A stretch of 64,000 bases of DNA, taken from the NCBI GenBank assembly GCA_016721725.1, contig JADKHN010000006.1:951001-1015000 (forward strand), written 5' to 3'. Shown here piece by piece: positions 18,030 to 25,238 of the stretch. The DNA comes from Chitinophagaceae bacterium. Lineage in GTDB: Bacteria; Bacteroidota; Bacteroidia; Chitinophagales; Chitinophagaceae. The notes under the pieces were generated by a model. That model searched no databases. It was not told the DNA's origin and worked only from the letters and a program-made list of their open reading frames with translations. The number at the start of each line of letters is the position of its first letter. Position 1 is the first letter of the stretch. The translations under genes were made by a program, and so were the position numbers.

Positions 18030-19190
18030 TCATTTTTTCATGCCCCACTGCGTCGACTCTCCCGCGCCATCCACATGGTCCTTTGAATGGCTGAAATCAC
18101 TTCCATGAGCCGGGCCCTGGATATGGCTGAGTTCGATCGAAGGATTATTCACCTCGCTCACATTATGGATGTTCATGAGCAGTTTGGGATCACGTCCCCC
18201 CATGACCGCATTCACGGTTTCACGGGGCATTTCCAGTGTCTTGTATTTATTGGCGCCGATGACCGAATGGCGGCTGATCTTGCTGAGCCCTTCGATCGTC
18301 CAGTCGCTGCTGTTCTTCTTATCAAACCGGCAGGTATTGCAGATCCAGCCGGCCTTACCGTCGTAGCTCTGCACTTCTCCCCACTCGTCCTTACGGGCGG
18401 TCACCCGGAATACCTCATCCCCGCGAAGCCACAAGGTCGCTTTGCCGCAGCATTTGGGGTTTTCGCAATTGCGATGGGCGTCCACCGGTTTGGTGAACCA
18501 TACCCGGTTCTTGAAACGGAAGGTCTTGTCGGTCAATGCGCCAACCGGGCAAACATCGATCATGTTTCCGCTGAAATCGTTGTCGATCGCTTTGGAGATA
18601 TAGGTTGATATTTCGGCATGATCACCCCGGTCCAGAATGCCATGCACTCTTTTATCCGTCAGCTGATCCGCCACATAAGTGCAGCGATAGCATAATATGC
18701 AACGCGTCATGTGCAACTGGATGTAGGGACCGATATCCTCTTTTTCAAAGGTCCTTCTTTTGAATTCATATCGCGTGCCTTCTTTGCCGTGATCATAACC
18801 CAGGTCCTGTAAGTGACATTCTCCGGCCTGGTCGCAGATCGGACAGTCGAGCGGATGGTTGAGCAACAGGAATTCCACCACCCCGTTGCGGGCATCGGTC
18901 ACTTTTTCGCTGGTGATGTTCTTCACCACCATGCCGTCCATGACATTGGTGCGGCAGCTGGCGACCAGCTTCGGCATCGGCCTGGGGTCGGCGGAAGAGC
19001 CTGCGGCCACTTCAACGAGGCAGGTACGGCATTTTCCCCCGCTGCCCTGCAGTTTGCTGTAATAGCACATGGCGGGCGGTGTTACATCGCCGCCGATCTG
19101 CCGGGCCGCATTCAATACTGTAGTACCCGGGGCAACATCGATGGTGATGTTGTCGATCGTTACTTTGAATGTTTTTACTTCTTCTGCCAT
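18030..19190 (-). CDS. nuoG: NADH-quinone oxidoreductase subunit G, short form without most of the molybdopterin-like domain
   Basis: A 386-residue NuoG, far shorter than the 908 residues of E. coli. It keeps the N1b 2Fe-2S site (C42, C54, C57, C79), N5 (H112, C116, C119, C125), N4 (C164, C167, C170, C214) and a last Cys group (C242, C247, C248, C284, C287) resembling the start of the molybdopterin oxidoreductase domain with its N7-type 4Fe-4S. Everything after that is only a 95-residue tail rich in His/Ser. A longer frame opens at 19226, but MAEEVKTFKV at 19190 is the natural start. Short NuoG forms are, as far as I know, usual in Bacteroidota. Confidence 0.94.
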   Translation of the reverse strand: MAEEVKTFKVTIDNITIDVAPGTTVLNAARQIGGDVTPPAMCYYSKLQGSGGKCRTCLVEVAAGSSADPRPMPKLVASCRTNVMDGMVVKNITSEKVTDARNGVVEFLLLNHPLDCPICDQAGECHLQDLGYDHGKEGTRYEFKRRTFEKEDIGPYIQLHMTRCILCYRCTYVADQLTDKRVHGILDRGDHAEISTYISKAIDNDFSGNMIDVCPVGALTDKTFRFKNRVWFTKPVDAHRNCENPKCCGKATLWLRGDEVFRVTARKDEWGEVQSYDGKAGWICNTCRFDKKNSSDWTIEGLSKISRHSVIGANKYKTLEMPRETVNAVMGGRDPKLLMNIHNVSEVNNPSIELSHIQGPAHGSDFSHSKDHVDGAGESTQWGMKK

Positions 19191-19201
19191 ATTTATTTTC
19201 T

Positions 19202-19280
19202 TAACCGCAAAGTCGCGAGGACGCAATGTTCGCTATGAAAACACTTCGCGTTTCTTTGCGCCTTGGTGCCTTCGCGGTAA
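19202..19280. repeat. Imperfect palindromic element between nuoF and nuoG
   Basis: The arms taaccgcaaagtcgcgagga and (reverse complement of the right side) ttaccgcgaaggcaccaagg are clearly related, giving an imperfect inverted repeat of about 26 bp arms with a loop of about 20 bp. Sequence of this type (ACCGCRAAGGCGC-like) looks like a dispersed repetitive palindrome. It lies inside the nuo operon, so it would be transcribed and fold in the mRNA. Confidence 0.6.
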
Positions 19281-19286
19281 TTTAAC

Positions 19287-20642
19287 TTATCCTGTTACCG
19301 GCACATGAATCGGATCGGCGTAATGCGCCAGTCCGTAATTCGTTCTTAAACACTCTTCCGGGTTCTTCACATGCCATTCGAATTCGTCCCTGAAATGACG
19401 GATGGCGGCGGCAACGGGCCAGGCCGCGGCATCCCCCAGCGGACAGATGGTATTCCCTTCTATCTTGCGCTGAATATCCCACAACAGGTCAATGTCGCTG
19501 ATCTTGCCTTTTCCCTTCTCAATATTCAACAGGATCTTTTCCATCCATCCTGTTCCTTCCCGGCAGGGACTGCATTGTCCGCAACTTTCGTGGCGGTAGA
19601 ACCGGGCCAGGGTATACGTATGTTTCACCACGCACTGGTCTTCGTCGAGCACGATGAAACCCCCGCTGCCCATCATGGAGCCGGTGGCGAATCCGCCGTC
19701 TGACAGGCTTTCATAATTCATCAGCCGCTTCTCGCCTTTGGCGGTGGTCAGTAAAAGGTTGGCGGGCAGGATCGGAACGGAAGAACCGCCCGGAATACAG
19801 GCTTTCAGTCTTTTCCCGTTGGGAATGCCGCCGCAATATTCATCGCTGAAGATGAACTCTTCAACCGAAATGGTCATATCGATCTCGTACACACCGGGTT
19901 TGTTGATATTGCCGCAGGCGCTCATCAGTTTGGTGCCTGTGCTCTTCCCAACTCCGATCTTCGCGTATTCCTCGCCTCCGTCATTGATGATGGGAACCAC
20001 AGCGGCCAGGGTCTCCACATTATTCACCACCGTCGGGCAGTCATATAATCCTTTCACCGCGGGGAATGGCGGTTTGATCCTCGGGTTACCCCGCTTGCCT
20101 TCCAGGGATTCCAGCAAGGCCGTTTCCTCTCCGCAGATATAAGCGCCGGCTCCACGGTGCACATAGATCTCGCAATCGAATCCGGTGCCTAAGATATTCT
20201 TACCGAGGAATCCGTTTTGTTTGGCTTCCTCAATCGCCTGTTCCAGTATGTCGACGATCCAGGCATATTCTCCGCGTATGTATATATAAGAGCGATTGGA
20301 ACCTAAAGCGAAGGAAGAAACGATCATCCCTTCGATCAGGATATGAGGAATGAATTCCATCAGGTACCGGTCCTTGAAAGTTCCGGGTTCACTTTCATCC
20401 GCATTGCAGACCAGGTAACGGGGAACCCCTTCCGGTTTTGCGAGGAAACTCCATTTCATACCGGTTGGAAAACCCGCTCCGCCACGGCCCCTTAATCCGC
20501 TTTTCTTCACTTCCTCCACGATATCGGCCGGTGCCATCCTGAAGGCCTTTTCCACGCTCCGGTAACCACCCTCGCGGCGATAGACATCATAATGGCGAAT
20601 GCCTTCCACGTGTGCCTTCTCTAATAATAATTTTCTGCTCAT
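19287..20642 (-). CDS. nuoF: NADH-quinone oxidoreductase subunit F (NADH/FMN)
   Basis: A 451-residue subunit that oxidises NADH. It has the FMN/NADH-binding RGRGGAGFPTGMKW stretch (51-64), a second glycine-rich segment near RGAGAYICGEETALL (163-177), and the N3 4Fe-4S site CGQCSPC plus a later Cys (C354, C357, C360, C400). Length is normal. Between it and nuoE sits a small secreted-protein gene, and between it and nuoG a palindromic element. Confidence 0.97.
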   Translation of the reverse strand: MSRKLLLEKAHVEGIRHYDVYRREGGYRSVEKAFRMAPADIVEEVKKSGLRGRGGAGFPTGMKWSFLAKPEGVPRYLVCNADESEPGTFKDRYLMEFIPHILIEGMIVSSFALGSNRSYIYIRGEYAWIVDILEQAIEEAKQNGFLGKNILGTGFDCEIYVHRGAGAYICGEETALLESLEGKRGNPRIKPPFPAVKGLYDCPTVVNNVETLAAVVPIINDGGEEYAKIGVGKSTGTKLMSACGNINKPGVYEIDMTISVEEFIFSDEYCGGIPNGKRLKACIPGGSSVPILPANLLLTTAKGEKRLMNYESLSDGGFATGSMMGSGGFIVLDEDQCVVKHTYTLARFYRHESCGQCSPCREGTGWMEKILLNIEKGKGKISDIDLLWDIQRKIEGNTICPLGDAAAWPVAAAIRHFRDEFEWHVKNPEECLRTNYGLAHYADPIHVPVTG

Positions 20643-20678
20643 ATTTAATATCCTTCCATCCGGAAGAATTTTTTTTCA

Positions 20679-21098
20679 TCAGTATTTGACCGCCTGCCTG
20701 GCGAACAGTACCCAACGTTTGCCTTTTTTCACCCAGACCTCCAGCACCTTTAAATGGTAGGTCGCCCGGGTACCGTTCATCGTCACGTCAATATCCGCCT
20801 TGAACCGGGCGCTGGCCATATTCCCGTTGATCCATACCTGCAGACTGTCTTCCACATAACTGTGATAATCCAGGTAACGGGTCTCCAGGTTCTTCAAAAA
20901 ATCGTTCTTGGTCTCCACCCAGCCATTGCTGTGACCGTAGCTCAGCACCTTATCGGTCTGCTGGTTCAGTGAAACCGTATTCTTCTTCACCATGGCCTGG
21001 TGAAATTCTTTCAGCGTGGCCGTCAGTTTGACCTCATCCGTTTGAGCCCGGCCCGTGGCCAGCAACATAAGGCATAATATCGTCAGTACATTTTTCAA
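20679..21098 (-). CDS. Small secreted protein, NTF2/SnoaL-like, inserted in the nuo operon
   Basis: About 140 residues with a signal peptide (KNVLTILCLMLLATGRAQ) and a compact domain resembling the NTF2-like/DUF4440 fold (segments ATLKEFHQAMVKKN, VLEVWVKKGKRWVLFARQ). Function unknown; many such domains bind small ligands. No ATG fits: the frame is open further upstream inside nuoE, but the signal peptide begins right after the nuoE stop, so I place the start at TTG 21098, 6 bp past that stop, with an aaggag sequence (21100-21105) unusually close to it. It sits between nuoE and nuoF and must be co-transcribed with complex I. Confidence 0.65.
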   Translation of the reverse strand: MKNVLTILCLMLLATGRAQTDEVKLTATLKEFHQAMVKKNTVSLNQQTDKVLSYGHSNGWVETKNDFLKNLETRYLDYHSYVEDSLQVWINGNMASARFKADIDVTMNGTRATYHLKVLEVWVKKGKRWVLFARQAVKY

Positions 21099-21103
21099 TC
21101 TCC

Positions 21104-21595
21104 TTAATTGGCCTTGGCCCTGCATTCTTCGATGATCGCATCCACTTTTTCCCTTGTCAGGTGTTCGCGGTAATGTTTTCCCATCTGCATCATCGGGGCA
21201 TAACCGCAGGCGCCCAGGCACTCGGCCGTTTTGAGGGTGAACAGGCCGTCCGCCGTGGTCTCCCCCACACCGATGTTCAGCTTCTCCTTGATATAATCAA
21301 TGATATTATCGCTGCCGTTCAGCATGCAGGGGCCGGTCTGGCAGACCTCGAACAGGTATTTACCCACCGGCTTGAGGTTATACATGCTGTAAAAACTGGC
21401 CACTTCATACACTTCAATGGGTTCGATCTTCAGCAATTGGGCCACATAATCCATCACCGGCACATCCAGCCATCCGCCAAACTCCTGCTGGGCCAGGTGG
21501 AGTACAGGCAGCAGGGCGCTTTTTTGTTTGCCGTCAGGATAGCGGGCGATGAGTTGCTCCACTTCCTTCAATTTGGCTTCTGTAAATCCGATCAT
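21104..21595 (-). CDS. nuoE: NADH-quinone oxidoreductase subunit E (2Fe-2S)
   Basis: A 163-residue thioredoxin-fold ferredoxin that carries cluster N1a. Ligands are CQTGPC (C85, C90) and CLGAC (C126, C130), the spacing expected for NuoE. The start overlaps the stop of the preceding secreted-protein gene by 4 bp, which indicates coupled translation. Length is normal. Confidence 0.97.
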   Translation of the reverse strand: MIGFTEAKLKEVEQLIARYPDGKQKSALLPVLHLAQQEFGGWLDVPVMDYVAQLLKIEPIEVYEVASFYSMYNLKPVGKYLFEVCQTGPCMLNGSDNIIDYIKEKLNIGVGETTADGLFTLKTAECLGACGYAPMMQMGKHYREHLTREKVDAIIEECRAKAN

Positions 21596-22125
21596 TGTTC
21601 CTTAATGGTTAAGTACTTTAATGGTATCTTCTGATCCTTTGATTCATTTTCAAAACTCCAGGAAGTGATCCAGAACCTGGTGCCGTCAAAGTATAATTCA
21701 ATGCTGTTGATCCCCCGGTCGATCAACGGGCCATCAGCGACATTACGTGATTCATAGGTGCTCCATACATGATACATCGCTCCAAAACTTTCCACTTTCC
21801 GGCTGATCTCTTTTTCGTCAAACCCGTCTTTCTCCAGTCCGGCATCCGACATCAGGTGATATTCTTTCAAAGAAACCAGCTTCATATAGAACTTCCCTTC
21901 CTTGGTCCTGGCCGGTAAACCCACCAGGGCTTTGGGTGCATGAAGGGCGCTGTCCCTGGGATAACTGATCTTCTCGCCCTTTTTTACCGAGACCACTTCG
22001 TAATAAGCTTTCATGATACCGTCCAGGGTTCCCACTTCATCCCCGAAAACCGTTTTCTGTTGCCCGAATGCCGTTGCCTGCATTAAGAACAAGACACTCA
22101 TCAGGATCAGCCGGGCTCTTTTCAT
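21592..22125 (-). CDS. Hypothetical secreted protein within the nuo operon, upstream of nuoE
   Basis: A 177-residue protein with a clear signal peptide (MKRARLILMSVLFLMQATAFG, cleavage near residue 21). The mature part has a segment MKAYYEVVSVKKGEKISYPRD and ends with FDGTRFWITSWSFENESKDQ, the kind of closing strand seen in NTF2-like proteins; I do not recognise a named family with certainty. It lies between nuoD (71 bp away) and nuoE, overlapping nuoE by 4 bp. Its location suggests expression with complex I, but nothing in it shows a cofactor site. Confidence 0.75.
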   Translation of the reverse strand: MKRARLILMSVLFLMQATAFGQQKTVFGDEVGTLDGIMKAYYEVVSVKKGEKISYPRDSALHAPKALVGLPARTKEGKFYMKLVSLKEYHLMSDAGLEKDGFDEKEISRKVESFGAMYHVWSTYESRNVADGPLIDRGINSIELYFDGTRFWITSWSFENESKDQKIPLKYLTIKEQ

Positions 22126-22196
22126 ACCGTTAATTTATTCAAAGCCGGTCGTAACCGGATTATTTCAATTTTTTATTCTTCTGATCTAACCCTATT

Positions 22197-23417
22197 CTAA
22201 GCATCCAACTCGCCGGCGATCAGGTTCAGACTGCTCATGGTGATGATCGCGTCACTTAACATGCCCCCCTTGATCAGTTCCGGGAAGGCCTGGTAATAAA
22301 TAAAGCAAGGCCTGCGGAAATGCAAGCGGTAAGGGGTCCTGCCGCCATCGCTGATCAGGTAGAAACCCAGTTCCCCGTTGGCCCCTTCCACTGAACTGTA
22401 CACTTCTCCGGCCGGCATTTCCGTTTCGCCCATGATGATCTTGAAGTGATAGATCAGGGCTTCCATCTTGGTATAAACGTCTTTCTTCTCCGGCAGATAA
22501 TAAGCGGGTACATCGGCATGAAAGACCTCGGCTTCGGCGCCTTTGAACTCCTGCACTTTCTGGTAGGCCTGTTCGATGATGCTGAGGCTTTGCCACATCT
22601 CTTCATTACGTACCAGGAAACGGTCGTAGCAATCGCCGGTCTTGCCCACCGGTATGATGAAATCAAAATCCTGGTAGCTGCTGTACGGCGTATGGACCCG
22701 GACATCATAATCCACACCGGCGGCCCGTAAGTTAGGACCCGTGAAGCCGTAATTCAATGCCCGGTCGCCCGAGATAGGGCCGCAACCGATGGTCCGGTCC
22801 ATGAAAATGCGATTACGTGTAAAGAGGTTCTCAAACTCTTTCAGTTGTTTAGGATATTCTTTCAGGAATTTTTCGAGTTTCTCAAATGCCGCATTTGTGA
22901 AATTCCTTTCAAAACCGCCAATACGCCCAATATTAGTAGTAAGGCGGGACCCACATATTTCTTCATATATTTCGTAGATTAATTCGCGGTATTGCATCAG
23001 GTAGAGGAACCCTGAATAGGCGCCGCTGTCCACCCCGACGATCGAATTGCAGATCAGGTGATCGGAGATGCGGGAGAGTTCCATGATGATCACCCGCAGG
23101 TAATCGACCCTCTTGGGCAATTCAACTTTCAGTAATTTTTCACAGGTGATGTGCCATCCCATGTTGTTGATGGGGGATGAGCAATAATTCAACCGGTCGG
23201 TCAGCGGGGTGATCTGGTATAATGGCCTGCGCTCGGCGATCTTCTCAAAGGCGCGGTGAATATAACCAACGGTTGAAGTGGCTTTGAGGATTCGTTCTCC
23301 ATCCAACTCAAGTATGTTCTGGAATACCCCGTGCGTAGCCGGGTGCGTCGGACCCAGGTTCAGCGTGGTGGTCTGTTTCTCAATAGAGCCTTCCGGTAAA
23401 ATGATATGTTCATTCAT
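22197..23417 (-). CDS. nuoD: NADH-quinone oxidoreductase subunit D
   Basis: A 406-residue 49 kDa-type subunit that forms the quinone site with NuoB. Family features are GPTHPATHGVFQ near the N-terminus, the GYIHRAFEKIAE motif, and a C-terminal SLNLIAGELDA ending. It is separate from nuoC, unlike the fused NuoCD of E. coli. Length is normal (about 400). Confidence 0.97.
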   Translation of the reverse strand: MNEHIILPEGSIEKQTTTLNLGPTHPATHGVFQNILELDGERILKATSTVGYIHRAFEKIAERRPLYQITPLTDRLNYCSSPINNMGWHITCEKLLKVELPKRVDYLRVIIMELSRISDHLICNSIVGVDSGAYSGFLYLMQYRELIYEIYEEICGSRLTTNIGRIGGFERNFTNAAFEKLEKFLKEYPKQLKEFENLFTRNRIFMDRTIGCGPISGDRALNYGFTGPNLRAAGVDYDVRVHTPYSSYQDFDFIIPVGKTGDCYDRFLVRNEEMWQSLSIIEQAYQKVQEFKGAEAEVFHADVPAYYLPEKKDVYTKMEALIYHFKIIMGETEMPAGEVYSSVEGANGELGFYLISDGGRTPYRLHFRRPCFIYYQAFPELIKGGMLSDAIITMSSLNLIAGELDA

Positions 23418-23425
23418 AATGATAG

Positions 23426-23446
23426 GTCAAAAGTTAAAAGTCAAAA
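23426..23446. repeat. Short heptamer-period repeat in the nuoC-nuoD spacer
   Basis: Three adjacent heptamers, gtcaaaa-gttaaaa-gtcaaaa, sit just before the nuoD start in the 80 bp gap between nuoC and nuoD. On its own this is weak; it matters because three other spacers in the window also carry 7-bp repeats of unrelated sequence. Confidence 0.6.
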
Positions 23447-23497
23447 GCAAGAACAGAGAAACCGTTGAACCGCTCCGGTCTTTACTTTTGCATTGCC

Positions 23498-24004
23498 TTA
23501 CCCCCTGCCAAACATTTCATCATCCTTGTCGATCCGGGTCTGGTCTTCCAGGGGAAATTCCTTCCGCAATGGATGATAATCCATCTCATCCACATTCAGT
23601 ATCCTGATCAGGTTAGGGTGACCAACGAAATTGACCCCATAGAAATCGAATGTTTCCCTTTCCATGAAATTGGCCGACTGGTACAAAGCCGTAGCACTGT
23701 AGACATCCGGTTTGGAGATGTCGGTAAACACCTTGAACCTGATCCGCACATTATCCGCCAGGTTATGCAAATGATAGACCACGGCCAGTTCCTCTCCCTT
23801 CCTGTCGGGATAATGAACAGCCTGTAGGTCGGTCAGGAATTGAAACCTGAGTTCCGGATCATCGTACAGGAATTGCAAAACTTTCAGGTTGAGGTCTTTG
23901 GGCGAGGTGAAGGTCAGCATGCCATATGGCTCCTGCCAGTCGGAAAGCTGATCGCCGAATTTTTCAGTCAGTCTTTGTTTTATCGTTTCGTTGGTCAAAC
24001 TCAT
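23498..24004 (-). CDS. nuoC: NADH-quinone oxidoreductase subunit C
   Basis: A 168-residue 30 kDa-type subunit of the peripheral arm. The signature around ESANFMERETFDFYGVNFVGHPNL (here SANFMERETFDFYG) and HPLRKEFPLEDQTR at the C-terminus identify it. It is 78 bp downstream of nuoB and 80 bp upstream of nuoD. Shorter than the NuoCD fusion but normal for stand-alone NuoC. Confidence 0.96.
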   Translation of the reverse strand: MSLTNETIKQRLTEKFGDQLSDWQEPYGMLTFTSPKDLNLKVLQFLYDDPELRFQFLTDLQAVHYPDRKGEELAVVYHLHNLADNVRIRFKVFTDISKPDVYSATALYQSANFMERETFDFYGVNFVGHPNLIRILNVDEMDYHPLRKEFPLEDQTRIDKDDEMFGRG

Positions 24005-24082
24005 GTTGCGATTCGCATTAAGCAGTAAGCCTTATGTTTCCTTGGCATTTACCACCGGCCAGGCAGGGTAAATCGCCATTCC

Positions 24083-24646
24083 TTATTGTATACCGTAACT
24101 CGCCAGCAGGTCCTTGTACTGGTCACTATGCCTTCTCCGCAACCCTTCTGCATTGACCAGTTCCTGAATCTTCATGAATCCGTCCAGTATCGCTTCGGGC
24201 CTTGGAGGACAACCCGGTACATAGACATCGACCGGGATCACCTGGTCGATCCCCTGCAAGACCGAATACGTATCGAATATCCCGCCCGAAGAGGCACAGG
24301 CGCCTACGGCCATCACCCAGCGGGGTTCAGCCATCTGTAGATAGACCTGCCGCAATACGGGTCCCATTTTCTTTGAAATGGTACCCATAACAAAGATGAG
24401 ATCGCACTGACGTGGAGAAAAACTCATGCGCTCCGCACCAAAACGGGCCAGGTCATAATGACTGGCGGCGGTGGCCATGAATTCGATGCCGCAGCAACTG
24501 GTGGCAAAAGGCAGGGGCCAGATGGAGTTCTTCCGGGCCAGGCTCACTACTTTATCAAAACTGGTGGCCATGAAACCTTCGCCCATATAACCTTCGGGTA
24601 TCCCTGCAAATTTTACGGTGTTGTTATATTGTACCGGACGGCTCAT
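24083..24646 (-). CDS. nuoB: NADH-quinone oxidoreductase subunit B (N2 cluster)
   Basis: A 187-residue subunit that binds N2, the last iron-sulfur cluster before quinone. The tandem cysteines C51-C52 (TSCCGIEFM), C117 (GACASSGG) and C146 (VPGCPPRP) are all present. Length is typical. It follows nuoA by 81 bp; the gap contains a TTTAGAT heptamer repeat. Confidence 0.97.
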   Translation of the reverse strand: MSRPVQYNNTVKFAGIPEGYMGEGFMATSFDKVVSLARKNSIWPLPFATSCCGIEFMATAASHYDLARFGAERMSFSPRQCDLIFVMGTISKKMGPVLRQVYLQMAEPRWVMAVGACASSGGIFDTYSVLQGIDQVIPVDVYVPGCPPRPEAILDGFMKIQELVNAEGLRRRHSDQYKDLLASYGIQ

Positions 24647-24654
24647 TGAACAAT

Positions 24655-24689
24655 TTTAGATTTACGATTTTAGATTTTAGATTTTAACT
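24655..24689. repeat. Heptamer repeat in the nuoA-nuoB spacer (TTTAGAT type)
   Basis: Five heptamers in exact register: tttagat, ttacgat, tttagat, tttagat, tttaact. They fill much of the 81 bp between nuoA and nuoB just before the nuoB start. One of four heptamer-period spacers in the window, each with its own unit sequence. Confidence 0.7.
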
Positions 24690-24727
24690 GATTACAGCCA
24701 ATGGCCATAATTCATAAATCATTAATT

Positions 24728-25123
24728 CTACTCTTCCCACTTCAACGCTCCCTTCTTAAAGATATACACCAACCCGGCCACGAACAGGGAAACGAATAAT
24801 ACCACGGCCATAAAACCATGCCAGCCAAGCTCCCTGAAGTTCACGGCGTATGGATAAAAGAAGATCACTTCCACATCAAACAACACAAACAATATGGCCA
24901 CCAGGAAATATTTAACGGATACCGGTTGCCGGGCATTGCCACGGATGGTGATCCCGCTCTCGAAATTCTGGAGTTTATCAGCGGTCTTGCGTTTTGGACC
25001 CAGCCAATCGGATAAGATAATGATGAAAGCGATGAGACCGATGGCGAAGATCAATTGGAGGGCGATCGGAAGATAATTCCTGGCGTGGTTGATATCGGAG
25101 GCCTGTAACAAAAAAAATTGCAT
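24728..25123 (-). CDS. nuoA: NADH-quinone oxidoreductase subunit A
   Basis: A 131-residue subunit with three membrane helices and the conserved segment KYFLVAILFVLFDVEVIFFYPYA, whose acidic residues lie in the coupling region. The open frame extends to 25177, but a good promoter (-33 at 25175-25177, -7 at 25148-25155) overlaps that extension, so translation must start downstream; ATG 25123 (MQFFLLQ) fits. First gene of the nuo operon. Confidence 0.95.
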   Translation of the reverse strand: MQFFLLQASDINHARNYLPIALQLIFAIGLIAFIIILSDWLGPKRKTADKLQNFESGITIRGNARQPVSVKYFLVAILFVLFDVEVIFFYPYAVNFRELGWHGFMAVVLFVSLFVAGLVYIFKKGALKWEE

Positions 25124-25147
25124 ATCGGCAGTGATTCGGTTGATCAG

Positions 25148-25177
25148 CAAAAATACGTCAGCATGTCCAATAATCAA
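25148..25177 (-). promoter_or_regulatory. Bacteroidota-type promoter of the nuo operon
   Basis: On the minus strand: TTG (25177-25175), a 19-base spacer, then TATTTTTG (25155-25148). This matches the Bacteroidota consensus TTG-N19-TAnnTTTG exactly. Transcription would start near 25141, leaving a short leader before the nuoA ATG at 25123. Confidence 0.75.
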
Positions 25178-25185
25178 TATGATAA

Positions 25186-25218
25186 AATAAAAAACCCCGC
25201 CGGTTCGGGGGCGGGGTT
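25186..25218 (-). terminator. Rho-independent terminator after the TPR protein gene
   Basis: Hairpin with arms aaccccgcc / ggcggggtt (25193-25201 and 25210-25218). On the minus strand it is followed by a T-rich run. It separates the TonB/PstS/TPR operon from the nuo promoter just downstream. Confidence 0.88.
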
Positions 25219-25238
25219 CTGAATATTATCTCAGGCCT

